The notes beneath the pieces were generated by a model. It was not told where the DNA came from. It searched no databases and was given only the letters and a program-made list of their open reading frames with translations. From positions 104,113 through 168,112 of the forward strand of contig NZ_FONH01000002.1 in assembly GCF_900112865.1 (NCBI RefSeq): a DNA stretch of 64,000 nt, given 5' to 3'. Source of the stretch: Dyella marensis. Its GTDB lineage: Bacteria > Pseudomonadota > Gammaproteobacteria > Xanthomonadales > Rhodanobacteraceae. Made by a program: the position numbers and the translations under genes. Below, piece by piece: positions 36,691 through 46,400 of the stretch; within the stretch, counting starts at the first letter, position 1, and each line of letters starts with the position of its first letter.

Positions 36691-38019
36691 CTACATCACT
36701 CGCCCTTCCTTGACGTACTCGCGCCTGATCGCCTCCTCCAGGCTGCGCAGGTCCACTTCCTGCGTCTGCCTGGCCAGGGCCTCGATCGCGCAGAAATGCG
36801 TGACATTGAGGATGTTGGCGCCGGTCAGCTCGTGCCGCGCGGCGATATGCCGCCAGTCGACGTCGCCGGCCAGGGCGATCTGCGCGGGGAAGGTGCGGCG
36901 CCAGATCTCGTAGCGCTCCTCCTGCTGCGGCATCGGGAACGGGATGATCGCCTGCAGGCGGCGCACGAAGGCGTCGTCGATATTGGCGCGCTGGTTCGAG
37001 GCCAGGATCACCAAGCCGTTGTAGCCCTCGATCCGCTGCAGCAGGTAGGCCACTTCCTGGTTGGCGTACTTGTCGTGCGCGTCGCGCACGTCGGTGCGCT
37101 TGGAGAACAGCGCATCGGCCTCGTCGAAGAACAGGATCCAGTTCTTGTTCTCCGCCTTGTCGAACAGCCGCGACAGGTTCTTCTCGGTCTCGCCGATGTA
37201 CTTGGACACCACCCGCGACAGGTCGACACGGAACACGTCCTTGCCGGTGTGCTTGCCCAGCAGCATCGCCGTCAGCGTCTTGCCGGTGCCCGGCGGACCG
37301 TAGAACAGCGCGCGATAACCCGGCTTGACGCGCTTGCGCATGCCCCAGTCGTTCATCAGGGTGTCGTTGTGCTTGATCCAGTGTTCGATCTCGCGGATCT
37401 GCGCGCGGGTCATCGGATTGAGCACCAGGTCGTCCCAGTCCATCGATGTCTCGATGTGTTCGGCGGGGAAGTCGATGCTGAAGGCGGGGCGGCCGATCCT
37501 GCCAGTGACGATTTCCTCGACGATCTCGGGGTTGACGATCAGGCGGCCGCTCATCAGCGGATCGCCTTCGCGCACGGGTTCGAGCCACAACACCCGCTTC
37601 TGGTGGAACCAGTGGTCGACGGCGAAGAAGCGCCGCATCGCCAGGCGTTCCGCCAGCTCGCCACCGGCCAGGATGAATTGCACGGTCTCGCCCGTCGGCA
37701 TCACGCCGCGATAGCCCTCGCCCCGCTTCACCCCGCCGAACTCGGGAAAATCGCCGCCATGCGGCAGATGCCGCGCGATGAGCCCGTCGAAAAAGCCCGG
37801 CTCCAGTTCGGCGGCCAGCGCCAGCATGAAGATGGCCAGCTCTTCGCGCGTGGGCTGTTCGCGGCGGACGAAGTTCACCAGCGGCGAGCCGTCATCGAAC
37901 AGATCCAGCGGCGCGACGGACAAGCTCTCGCTCGCCCCGAAATGCACCTCCAGGCAACCGGCGACGATGCGCCTGGCCCATTCCAGCGCCGCTTCCAGCG
38001 CCGTCGATTCGCTATGCAT
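36691..38019 (-). CDS. eCIS AAA+ ATPase (Afp15-like)
   Basis: A 442-aa ATPase, the conserved ATPase of extracellular contractile injection systems, thought to act in particle assembly or cargo loading in the cytoplasm. The N-terminal ~200 residues are specific to this group. The AAA+ domain has Walker A GPPGTGKT (241-248), Walker B WILFFDEAD (294-302) and the second-region FVRRLQAIIPFPMP. It is the last gene of the operon, 12 bp after the DUF4157 gene. Confidence 0.92.
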   Translation of the reverse strand: MHSESTALEAALEWARRIVAGCLEVHFGASESLSVAPLDLFDDGSPLVNFVRREQPTREELAIFMLALAAELEPGFFDGLIARHLPHGGDFPEFGGVKRGEGYRGVMPTGETVQFILAGGELAERLAMRRFFAVDHWFHQKRVLWLEPVREGDPLMSGRLIVNPEIVEEIVTGRIGRPAFSIDFPAEHIETSMDWDDLVLNPMTRAQIREIEHWIKHNDTLMNDWGMRKRVKPGYRALFYGPPGTGKTLTAMLLGKHTGKDVFRVDLSRVVSKYIGETEKNLSRLFDKAENKNWILFFDEADALFSKRTDVRDAHDKYANQEVAYLLQRIEGYNGLVILASNQRANIDDAFVRRLQAIIPFPMPQQEERYEIWRRTFPAQIALAGDVDWRHIAARHELTGANILNVTHFCAIEALARQTQEVDLRSLEEAIRREYVKEGRVM

Positions 38020-38031
38020 GGCAGACCATCC

Positions 38032-41000
38032 TCAGGTGACCGGCACGATCTCGCGCTTGCCGTCCTTCCATTTCTCTTTGACCAGGCCCTGCTTCAACCG
38101 CCTGGATTTGCGCTGCACCGTAATTTCGAACGTCTCGCCCTGGAAACCCCAGTTCGCGACGAAATTCTTGCGATAATCCGTGTCTTCCGGCGTTTCATAG
38201 TCGCCATCGTCGCCGGCGTCGTACTGCTCCTTGACGATGGTGCTGTTGATATGGGCGTCGCCGACGAACAGGTTTTTGGGATCCTGATTGACCTCGTTCA
38301 AGTAATCGATGGCGGACTCCCTGATCTTGGGCTTGGTCTTCGGATTTCCCGCCACCGGATGCTTCTTGTCCTCCAGCAGCTTCGCCGCGGGGTCGGGCTC
38401 CTTCGGTGCAATGGCATCATCGGTGTGCTTGATCACGTCGCTGATCGATACCTTGTGGCGTATCGCCAGGCCGGCTTCCTTGAACTTGGAGCCCGCCTTC
38501 TTGAACGTGTCCCAGACCTTGTCCTCCAGCAGCTTTTTCACTGTTTCCACCGACCAGTCCTTGAGCATCTCGCGCTTGATGCCGAGCGGCCCCACCTTGC
38601 CGTCCTTGCCGATGCGGTGGATCGAACCCTTTCCCTCGGGATTGACCTTGCCCTCCACGTGCGCCGACTCGTCCAGCTCGCCATCGGTATCGACTACCAG
38701 CTCCAACGAAGTCATCCGATACTTGGCCTTGATCCCTTCGAGACCTTTGCGAATCGACGTATCGGTAGCGCCGGGCGCCTCGACGAGCGCATTTGCCTCT
38801 GACAGGCCGGCATTGAGATCGGCCTGCTTCTGCTCCGGCGTGCGATCGTCCGGCTTGTCCTTGTCCTTACCGCCAAACAAGCGCGCAAACAGCGACTTCG
38901 CCTTCCCAACCACCCAGTTCACCGCCGCGCCGATCGCCGCATCCACCTTCCCGCGTACCTTCTGCACCACCTCCATGATCTTGTCGGTGACCTTGCTCAG
39001 TCCCAGGAAGCCGGCGAGAAAACTGATCGATAGCGACAAAAGCCCCGCCAGGATGCTTTCCACTCGCTTGGCCGCCCCACCGATATTGCCCGCGGCAATC
39101 GTGACGATCGAATCGATGAACGCGGTGACCACCTGGATGATCTTGGTCAGCTTCTGCACGAACACCATCACGGTGTCGTAGATCGAAATGATCGCGGGAA
39201 TAAAGCCGGCGCCCGGAATGAACATGCCGATCAGCTTGGGGATCGCCTTCTTGATGATGGTGTCGGTGACGAACGACACGATGCCGCTGATCACCTGGTC
39301 CTTCAGGTCGCTGAGCTTCTCCTTGATCAGCTCCCACACCGCCGCCACGCCTCCGGTGACCAAGGCCTTCACCACATCGAAGGCCAGCTCCAGGCCTTGC
39401 ATGATGCGCTCGCCGTTGGGCCCCAGCGCGGTGACGATCTTGCCGCGGATCTGCGCCCAGGTGATGCCGAGCACGCTCATCGCCATCTTGCCGAGTTCCG
39501 GCAGGGTGGCCGACTTGGGGATGTACACACCCTGCAGTGAACCGGTCAGCCAGTCGATCAACCCCGCCTTCAGATGCGTGCCGAAGTTGTCGGCGAAATT
39601 GCTGAAGCCGAGCTTGGCCGCGCGCACCAGGTTGCCCAGGAACGGCATCGGGTTCTTCAGGATGCTCTTGAGCGCCGCGCCGGTCTTCATGATGTAGCCC
39701 ATCAGGCCGGGCTTCACCACGTCGAAGATGATCTTCAGCAGGTCCCAGATCGTGCCCAGGCCCCAGCTGATGAAGTCCGTGGCGATGCTGATGAAGCAGC
39801 TGGCGATCTTGCCGAATGCGCCGACCACGGTGAGCACGTCGGTGATGGTCAGCGAAGTCAGCGTCTCGATGATCCGGGTGGGAATCGAACGCACGATGCC
39901 CATCAGCCCGCTCAACGCGGTGTTGAACCAGGCGAAGGCGCGCGCGATGGCGTTGCCTTTCTTGATGTTCTCCCAGATCTCCTCCTGCCCGATCAGCTTC
40001 ATGAAGCCGCCGAGCAGGTTGTCCGCGGTGGGCGGCTTCGCTTCGCCGGTGATCGGATCGGCGCCGAGCAGCACGCACAGCAGGTCGTAGCCGCGCGTGC
40101 CCTGGGCCATCGCGGCCAAAGGCTTGAGGATCGCGTCCTTGATCATCTTCAGCAGTTCCACCGCGGTGGACACGGCGAAATCGATCAGCCGGGCGATCGG
40201 CTCGGTGAAGATGCGCTTGGCGCGCTCCCATACCCCGCCCAGGTCGAAGATGTCGGTCCAGCTCAGCGAATCGAGGAAGTCGTCCAGCGCCTGCTTCAGC
40301 CCCGCGCCGATATCGCCCAGCTGCTTGAGCTTGGCCTCGACCCAGGTGGCGGCCTTGTTGATCACGCCATGGTTGTCCAGCGCCTGGGTGATCAGCGAAC
40401 CGCCCGGCATCAGCTCGATCAGGCCGCGCAGGATATTGGCCGCCGAGCGGTCGGCCGAGCGCATGTTGATCGGGTTGAAGCCGATCACCAGGGTCAGCAG
40501 GCGGTAGCCGGGAATCGCGTAGGCCCAGTCGGCGAACTTGTCCAGCGCGTCCTGGATGCCGAAGCGCTGCACCGTCGGCGTGGCTGGCGCGGCCGACACC
40601 GGCGCGGCCTCCGGCGAGCGCTGCACGGCATGGCCCTGCTGGATAGTGTGGGTCAGCTCGTGCGCGAGCAGTTGCTTGCCGTCGCTGGTGCCTGGCTGGA
40701 ACTGGCCGCGCGAGAAGAAGATATGGTTCTGGTAGGTGAAGGCTTTCGCCCCCAGCCGGTTGTTGAGGCCGGCCGCTTCGCCGTCGTGATGCACGCGCAC
40801 GTTGCTGAAGTCGGCTCCGAAGCGCGGCTCCATGAAGCCGCGCACATCGTTACCCAGTGCCTGGCCGCCGGTCATCTTGCGGTGGATGGTGGACTGCACG
40901 TTGTCCTCGACGGCCGGCACGCCACCGGCCGACGCCGCGCGCTGCACATGCTCGCCGCCCGGGGCGGCTTCGGCTTTCTGCAGCTTGTCGTCCGGTGCGC

Positions 41001-41577
41001 GGAAGATCATTTCCTCCGCGCGGTGCGGATGTGCGACGTGGTCTTCGGCACGCTGCAGCGCCTTGTCGTCGGCGCGCTGGACCTTGGCCTCCTCCGCGCG
41101 CCGCACCTTCTTTTCCTCGGTGCGCTGGACCTGCTTCTGCTCGGCGCGCTGCACGCCCTTCTGCTCGACCCGCTGCACCGCCGGCTCAGCCGGCGCGCGC
41201 AGGATCTTTTCCTCCTCGCGGCGCTGCACCTTCGGTTCCGGAGCCTTCTGGATGCTTTCGCCCCTGGGCGCGCGGAAGATCTTCTCTTCCTGGCGCCGCT
41301 GCACCTTATCGGCGGTCTGGCGCTGCGCCTTCTCTCCCGGCAGGCGCTGCACTTTGCCTGCCGTGGCCGGGTCGGGCATGCGCAACACCTTGTCGGCGGT
41401 GTGGTCGGCTTCCTGTTCGAATTTGTCGCCGGGCGCACCGACCGTCATCTTCGCCTGCACCGACGGAAAGAAATCCCCGCCGCCCGCCTGCGCAAAGAAC
41501 GGACGCTTCGGCGCCTGCGCCGGCGTGGCCGACGCGGTGCTCGAACTCTTTTCGGCTGTCGCCTTGATCGACCCCAC
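38032..41577 (-). CDS. eCIS-associated DUF4157 protein, putative effector or cargo carrier
   Basis: An 1181-aa protein starting at a GTG (41577) with AGGAGG 7 bp upstream. Residues ~75-210 are a charged VQR/EEK repeat region. Residues ~228-320 are the DUF4157 'eCIS core' domain with zinc-protease motif HELTH (306-310). From ~345 it has long hydrophobic and amphipathic helical segments: ~358-480 and ~497-620 are an internal duplication (GYRLLTLVIGFNPI / GYDLLCVLLGADPI; SLSWTDIFDLGG / SLTITDVLTVVG). The C-terminal ~130 residues (RHKVSISDVI, then NQDPKNLFVGDAHIN) vaguely resemble an HNH-like core. DUF4157 proteins are linked to eCIS cargo; toxicity here is inferred. Confidence 0.8.
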   Translation of the reverse strand: MGSIKATAEKSSSTASATPAQAPKRPFFAQAGGGDFFPSVQAKMTVGAPGDKFEQEADHTADKVLRMPDPATAGKVQRLPGEKAQRQTADKVQRRQEEKIFRAPRGESIQKAPEPKVQRREEEKILRAPAEPAVQRVEQKGVQRAEQKQVQRTEEKKVRRAEEAKVQRADDKALQRAEDHVAHPHRAEEMIFRAPDDKLQKAEAAPGGEHVQRAASAGGVPAVEDNVQSTIHRKMTGGQALGNDVRGFMEPRFGADFSNVRVHHDGEAAGLNNRLGAKAFTYQNHIFFSRGQFQPGTSDGKQLLAHELTHTIQQGHAVQRSPEAAPVSAAPATPTVQRFGIQDALDKFADWAYAIPGYRLLTLVIGFNPINMRSADRSAANILRGLIELMPGGSLITQALDNHGVINKAATWVEAKLKQLGDIGAGLKQALDDFLDSLSWTDIFDLGGVWERAKRIFTEPIARLIDFAVSTAVELLKMIKDAILKPLAAMAQGTRGYDLLCVLLGADPITGEAKPPTADNLLGGFMKLIGQEEIWENIKKGNAIARAFAWFNTALSGLMGIVRSIPTRIIETLTSLTITDVLTVVGAFGKIASCFISIATDFISWGLGTIWDLLKIIFDVVKPGLMGYIMKTGAALKSILKNPMPFLGNLVRAAKLGFSNFADNFGTHLKAGLIDWLTGSLQGVYIPKSATLPELGKMAMSVLGITWAQIRGKIVTALGPNGERIMQGLELAFDVVKALVTGGVAAVWELIKEKLSDLKDQVISGIVSFVTDTIIKKAIPKLIGMFIPGAGFIPAIISIYDTVMVFVQKLTKIIQVVTAFIDSIVTIAAGNIGGAAKRVESILAGLLSLSISFLAGFLGLSKVTDKIMEVVQKVRGKVDAAIGAAVNWVVGKAKSLFARLFGGKDKDKPDDRTPEQKQADLNAGLSEANALVEAPGATDTSIRKGLEGIKAKYRMTSLELVVDTDGELDESAHVEGKVNPEGKGSIHRIGKDGKVGPLGIKREMLKDWSVETVKKLLEDKVWDTFKKAGSKFKEAGLAIRHKVSISDVIKHTDDAIAPKEPDPAAKLLEDKKHPVAGNPKTKPKIRESAIDYLNEVNQDPKNLFVGDAHINSTIVKEQYDAGDDGDYETPEDTDYRKNFVANWGFQGETFEITVQRKSRRLKQGLVKEKWKDGKREIVPVT

Positions 41578-41623
41578 TCCGTGTCCTCCTCCCGATGGAT
41601 TTCCTCAACTCCCCACCTCGAAT

Positions 41624-41743
41624 CCTTCTCCCTTCGGGAGAAGGCGACAGCAGCCGGATGAGGGTGCGGGCGGAGCGGTGCACATCACTGTTCCGCTCTG
41701 CCCGTACCCTCACCCCAACCCCTCTCCCGGAGGGAGAGGGGCT
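41624..41743. repeat. Composite palindromic repeat, copy 1
   Basis: A CCTTCTCCCTTCGGGAGAAGG hairpin, a central inverted pair GAGGGTGCGGGCGGAGCG / CGCTC(T)GCCCGTACCCTC, and a CCCCTCTCCCGGAGGGAGAGGGG hairpin follow one another in ~120 bp. It sits in the 382-bp gap between the tape-measure and DUF4157 genes of the eCIS operon. Confidence 0.85.
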
Positions 41744-41797
41744 CTGTGTTGCGACACTCACAAACGTCGCGGCACCCCTCAACCTTCAAACAGGAAC

Positions 41798-41912
41798 CCT
41801 TCTCCCTCCGGGAGAAGGTGGCGGCAGCCGGATGAGGGTACGGGCGGAGCGGTGCACATCACTCTTGCGCTCCGCCCGTACCCTCACCCCTCTCCCGAAG
41901 GGAGAGGGGCTC
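41798..41912. repeat. Composite palindromic repeat, copy 2 (direct)
   Basis: The second copy lies in the same orientation, 174 bp after the start of copy 1, with the same three palindromic blocks and small differences in the flanks. The 54 bp between the copies are unrelated to either. No gene is present in the 382-bp gap. The repeats would fold strongly in the operon mRNA. Confidence 0.85.
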
Positions 41913-41959
41913 AGCATTCCGACGACCTTCCTCAATCTTCAAGGTGAAATCCCTCTCCC

Positions 41960-43468
41960 TCAGTACGGCCACTCCACCCACAACATCCGCCGCATCCACG
42001 GCAACCGCACCACGCCGATGCCCCACGGCAAGTGCCCGAGCAGCATGTCCCAGCTCTGTCGTTCGACCTGCAGCTGATCGTCGTCGCCGCGCCTGGACAA
42101 CTTGCCCTGGCGCACCAGGAAATTGCCGCGCAACGCGTCCGGCGAGGTGTCGCCCAGCACGCTCCAATGACCGATCGCCGCCTTCAGCAGATTCTCGGCT
42201 GCCTCGCGGTCCTCCTCGCTCAGTTCCGCTGGCGCACCGGCCACGGCCGACGGCTCCAGCCCGCATAGCAGCTTCGGCAGCAGCAGCGCATGTTCCGGTG
42301 CGCTCGGCTGGCCGGTGGCGAGGAAGTGCAGCAGCGCGAGCGCCCGATCCGGCTGCACCAGCTGGCCATCGACCGCGACGCCACGCCATTCGAACAACTG
42401 CGGCAGGAAGGGATGCAGCAGCACCAGGCCGGCGCAGTCGACGAAGACGCCTTCCTGCAGATCGAGCGCTTGTGCCGCAGGCGTGGTGCTCGCCGCAGGT
42501 ATCGTCGCGCCGACCGCCGGTTGCAACCCGGCGGCAGCCTGCGTGTCGTGTCTTATCGTCGGGTCGTTCGATGTCATGGCCTGGCGCTCGCTGGCGTGGG
42601 TAGTTCCGCCATGTTGCGGCAGCGCCTGGAGGCCGTCATGCGATACCGGCGCGCCGGCGATGCGTGCGGCAACGCCCGGCGGCAGCGCCTCCGGCGCGAT
42701 GGCGGCCCACGCTTCGGCCAGCAGCTCCGGCGTGATCGCCTGATGCTTGGCCAGGCAGGCGAACGTCGCCACCCATGCCTGCTCGGGGATCCCTTTCGCC
42801 ATCGTGGTGGATGCCTCGCTGCGCACCGCGGACACGACACCGCGCAACACTGCTGTAGTGCCCGGCGCCAGCTGCTCCAGCAGCCTTTCGAGAAACCCGG
42901 CCGAGAACTGCCGCGCCAGGCGCAACCGCGCCGTGGGCACGGCGAGCGTCCGCAACAGCAAGGCGCGCGGCGGAGCACCCGCCGGTCCCTGCCCACCGCG
43001 AGCGACACCCCATGCCTCGTCCACCGCCGCCTCCAGGCTCGACCCTTCCGGCAGGCGGAACCACCACGGCAATACGCCGGTCGCGAGGAAATACAGCAAG
43101 GCCTGGTGCACCGACTGCGCGCCGCTCACCCGCAGGTCGCCAGCGTCGGCGAGCGCAAGCTCAGGTGGCGTCACCACCTGCGGCATGCGCGTGCGCACCT
43201 GCTCCTCCACCGCCTTCGCCACCGCCGCGACGAAATCGCGCGCGAAGGTCTCCGGCGTGAAGTCCCCCGCGTCCACCTCGAGCCGCTCGAACTGCCAATG
43301 CTCGTCGCCCGGCACCACCCGCGAGAAGGCCTCGTCCAGCGCCGCGGCGAGCTCGCCCTGGCACAACGCCGCGAGCTGGCCCTGCAGCGCGAAGCCTTCC
43401 GACTCGCTGCCATCGACGGCGAGGTCGACGCATTCGCGGCGGATCACATGGCGCCGTGCCTGGCTCAT
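41960..43468 (-). CDS. eCIS tape-measure protein (Afp14-like)
   Basis: A 502-aa protein. The N-terminal ~100 residues match the contractile-injection-system tape-measure family (RHVIRRECVDLAVDGSESEG; FERLEVDAGDFTPETFARDF), and the C-terminal end has the conserved WDMLLGHLPWGIGVVRLPWM segment. In Afp/PVC particles this protein sets tube length and stays in the particle lumen. It is much shorter than Afp14, so either the tube is short or the naming is only by family. Its start overlaps the stop of the previous gene (ATGA). Confidence 0.75.
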   Translation of the reverse strand: MSQARRHVIRRECVDLAVDGSESEGFALQGQLAALCQGELAAALDEAFSRVVPGDEHWQFERLEVDAGDFTPETFARDFVAAVAKAVEEQVRTRMPQVVTPPELALADAGDLRVSGAQSVHQALLYFLATGVLPWWFRLPEGSSLEAAVDEAWGVARGGQGPAGAPPRALLLRTLAVPTARLRLARQFSAGFLERLLEQLAPGTTAVLRGVVSAVRSEASTTMAKGIPEQAWVATFACLAKHQAITPELLAEAWAAIAPEALPPGVAARIAGAPVSHDGLQALPQHGGTTHASERQAMTSNDPTIRHDTQAAAGLQPAVGATIPAASTTPAAQALDLQEGVFVDCAGLVLLHPFLPQLFEWRGVAVDGQLVQPDRALALLHFLATGQPSAPEHALLLPKLLCGLEPSAVAGAPAELSEEDREAAENLLKAAIGHWSVLGDTSPDALRGNFLVRQGKLSRRGDDDQLQVERQSWDMLLGHLPWGIGVVRLPWMRRMLWVEWPY

Positions 43469-46400
43469 TTACCGCCTCGCCGCGTCGGGGTGGTGCGCTT
43501 GGTCGTGGCAGCTTTCTTGACCGCGGTCTTCGTGGCGGTTGTCTTCTTGGCGGCGGCCTTCTTTACCGCCGTCTTCGCCACCGCCGTTTTCACTGTCGCC
43601 GCCTTCCGCACGCTGGGTGTCTTGGCAACCGGCGTATTGGCGGCGACGCGGACCGGCGGCGGCACGATGATCGGCGGACCACTGGTCGAACCGCCGACCT
43701 TCACCGTCACCGTCGCCATCACCGAGCAGCCGTTGGCGTTGAAAGCCGTCACGGTGACCAGCCGGGTGCCGCTGGTATTGAACGACGTGAGGAACTTGGG
43801 ACCGCTGCCCATCGCCGGCGTCGCGCCCTGCGCCTCCCACACATAGGTCATCGCGCTCTGCGGCGGCGACACGTTCACCGAGAACTCGGATGTCCCGCCG
43901 ACCGAGCCCGAGCCCGGGCCTTGCGCCTGGATGCCGAACTCCGGCGGCACCGGGCACAGGTTCACCGGCTTGGGCGCATCGGCGCACTTGTCGATCGACA
44001 CGCCGTCGAAAGCCGGCACGTTCAACGCGCTGTCGCCCGACTTGATCGAGGTGCCGCCCGGCGCATATGCGAACGACATGCTCTGCTTGTCGTTCGGCAA
44101 CGCCCAGGTCGAGACCAGTTCGATATCGAACTTCAGGCACTGGAAGTATTCCAGCGTCAGCACGCCGAACCGCCCCGGCGACAGCGGCTTGTAGCCCAGC
44201 GTCAGCCACTGCGCCTTGCCCGGCTGGGCCAGGCCCGGGGTGCTGGCGATCAGCTTGTTGATCGCGGCCATCCAGCCGTTGACGGTTTTCTGGAACTGCG
44301 CGCCGGTGAGCTGATCCTTGCTCGCGACCAGGATCTTGGCGACCTGCTGGCTGAGGTCGACCGGCTTGCCCGTCTCCGCCTCGACGGTGAACACCACGCC
44401 GTCCGCGTTGAACGCCTGGTAGGCGTTGTCCGGATTGGTGTCGGGATCGGGAATGAAGAAGCGGAAGTTGCGATTGAGCGAAGCGCCGCCGCAGGGCAGC
44501 GTGCAGCACTCGTGGGTGAACTGCGCACCGATCGCGCAGCCCTTGCTGTCCTGCACCGTCACTTCCACCGTGGCGCCGCTGGGCGTGGGCGCGGTGACGA
44601 TCATCGCGGACGGCGCCGGCTGGCCGTTGACCTCGTACGGCGGCGTGCCGCCGGTGATCGTGGCCGAGGCGGTGTAGTTGCCGCCGGCGCAGGTGAAGGT
44701 GGGCTCGCCGATGGTCAGCGGCGGCGTCACGGTAAAGCCTTGCGCCGGCGTTTCCGCGCCTTCGGCATCGCGCAAGGTCACGCTGTGGTTGCCGACCGGC
44801 AGCGACAGCGGCGCGCCCAGGGGTTGGTAGGCACCGCCGTCGGCGGCCACGTCGTACGGCGGCACGCCCCCCTTGGCGTCGATCGTCACCGAGGCCGTGC
44901 CGTTCTGTTCCGTGCAGCCCACCGCCACGGTGAAGGTGGGCGGCACCTTCGGCAGCACGTACTGGATGCCAGGACCGGTGCCGGTCAGGCGATACGGCAG
45001 GAAAAAATCGGCGATCACCGTGCCGGCATCCAACTCGCCCACCGCCTTGCCGATGACCGCGGCGGCCGGATCGCCGTCCGAACGCGTGCCCTGCCCCGGC
45101 GGCGCGGTCGGCGTGACCACCGGCGTGCGGCCGGTCAGCCAGTCCACCACCAGGTGCAGGTCGTCGTTCTGGATCAGGTTGCGGTTGGCGCTGAGGTTGC
45201 CGATCGCGCGCGCCAGGCGCGAGGTATCCGCGGTGGCGTCGGCACTCGGTGCGGTGTTCACCGCGCCGGCGATGCCGCTGCTGGCGATGTTCATCGCGCG
45301 CGCGGTGCCGGTCCGCGGGCTGAGCTCGGCCGACATCGGCGCGCGCCTGGCATCCCGGCTTTCCAGCTCCAGCGGGAACTGCAGCAGGCCAAGGTTCTGC
45401 CCCAGGCCGAAGTTATTGACGGTGGTGTCGCCGTGATAGACCAGGATGAAGGTACCGCCCAGCGGCACGCCGGCCTTGTGCTGGATGCCCGGTTCGCGCT
45501 GCAGGAAGCTGGACAGGAACTGCAAGCGCTTGAGCTCCCCGACGCGCGACTGGAACTCGTCGCGCACCGCCTTGATGCCGTCGAGCTTGCAGCCCATCAG
45601 CACGCCTTCGCACAGGTCGATGAACTCGTCCTGCGGCAGGAAACCCGCCAGGTCGGCCGGCACGGTGTGCACGGCGGCCGAGCGCAGATAGCGGATCAGG
45701 GCCATCAGGTCCTGGTACTTGTTCTCGAAGTCCGCATAGTTCAGCGCGGCCAGCGACGGATCCAGGATCCCGGCCAGCTTGCTGGAGTAATAGATCGCCA
45801 CCACGTGCGGATACGCGGACTGATCCGGCGCCGAGGTGCCGTTGAACAGCGCGCAGTACAGGTAAAGCATCGCGTACGAGGTGATCGCGTTCTGGTCGAC
45901 GTCGATATAGCCCTGGTTCTCGAAGCGCGTCAGGTAATGCTCGTACCAGGCGCCGATGGTGTTGGCGCTGTAGGTGAACTGCGGCGCGTACTGCTTCAGC
46001 AGCGGCAGCTGCGGCGTGCCGCCGGTGCTCAGCGGCAGGCCGTTGATGGCAGGAATCGTGAAGTTGTACAGCTGCATGATCCCTTCGGCCAGTTGCGCGC
46101 GCAGCTCGCCGCGCAGCGAGTCGTACAGCGCCTCCAGGTCCTGGAAGCGCGCCTGCTCCTGGCTCAGGTCCACCGGCTGGCTGTCGTCATAGGCGCCGGT
46201 GCGCAGCGCAATCACGTCGATCGGCAGGCGGTACTGCGACTTCATGGTCAGCAGCGAGCGCAGCACCGACTGGTAGTCCTTGCCCAGGTGCCCCTCGATG
46301 CGCAGGAAGTCGCGCGAACCCAGGTCGTAGCGCAGCGGATCGGTGACGAAGTCCGGCGCGGCCGGCGTGTACAGGTCGGCGTTGTAGCCCAGGTTCTGGT

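Noticed and set aside
41624..41912. Regular repeats that could suggest a CRISPR array
   Set aside because: Only two long, internally palindromic units with one 54-bp spacer and no cas genes; they match a REP-like element that occurs again at 59606.
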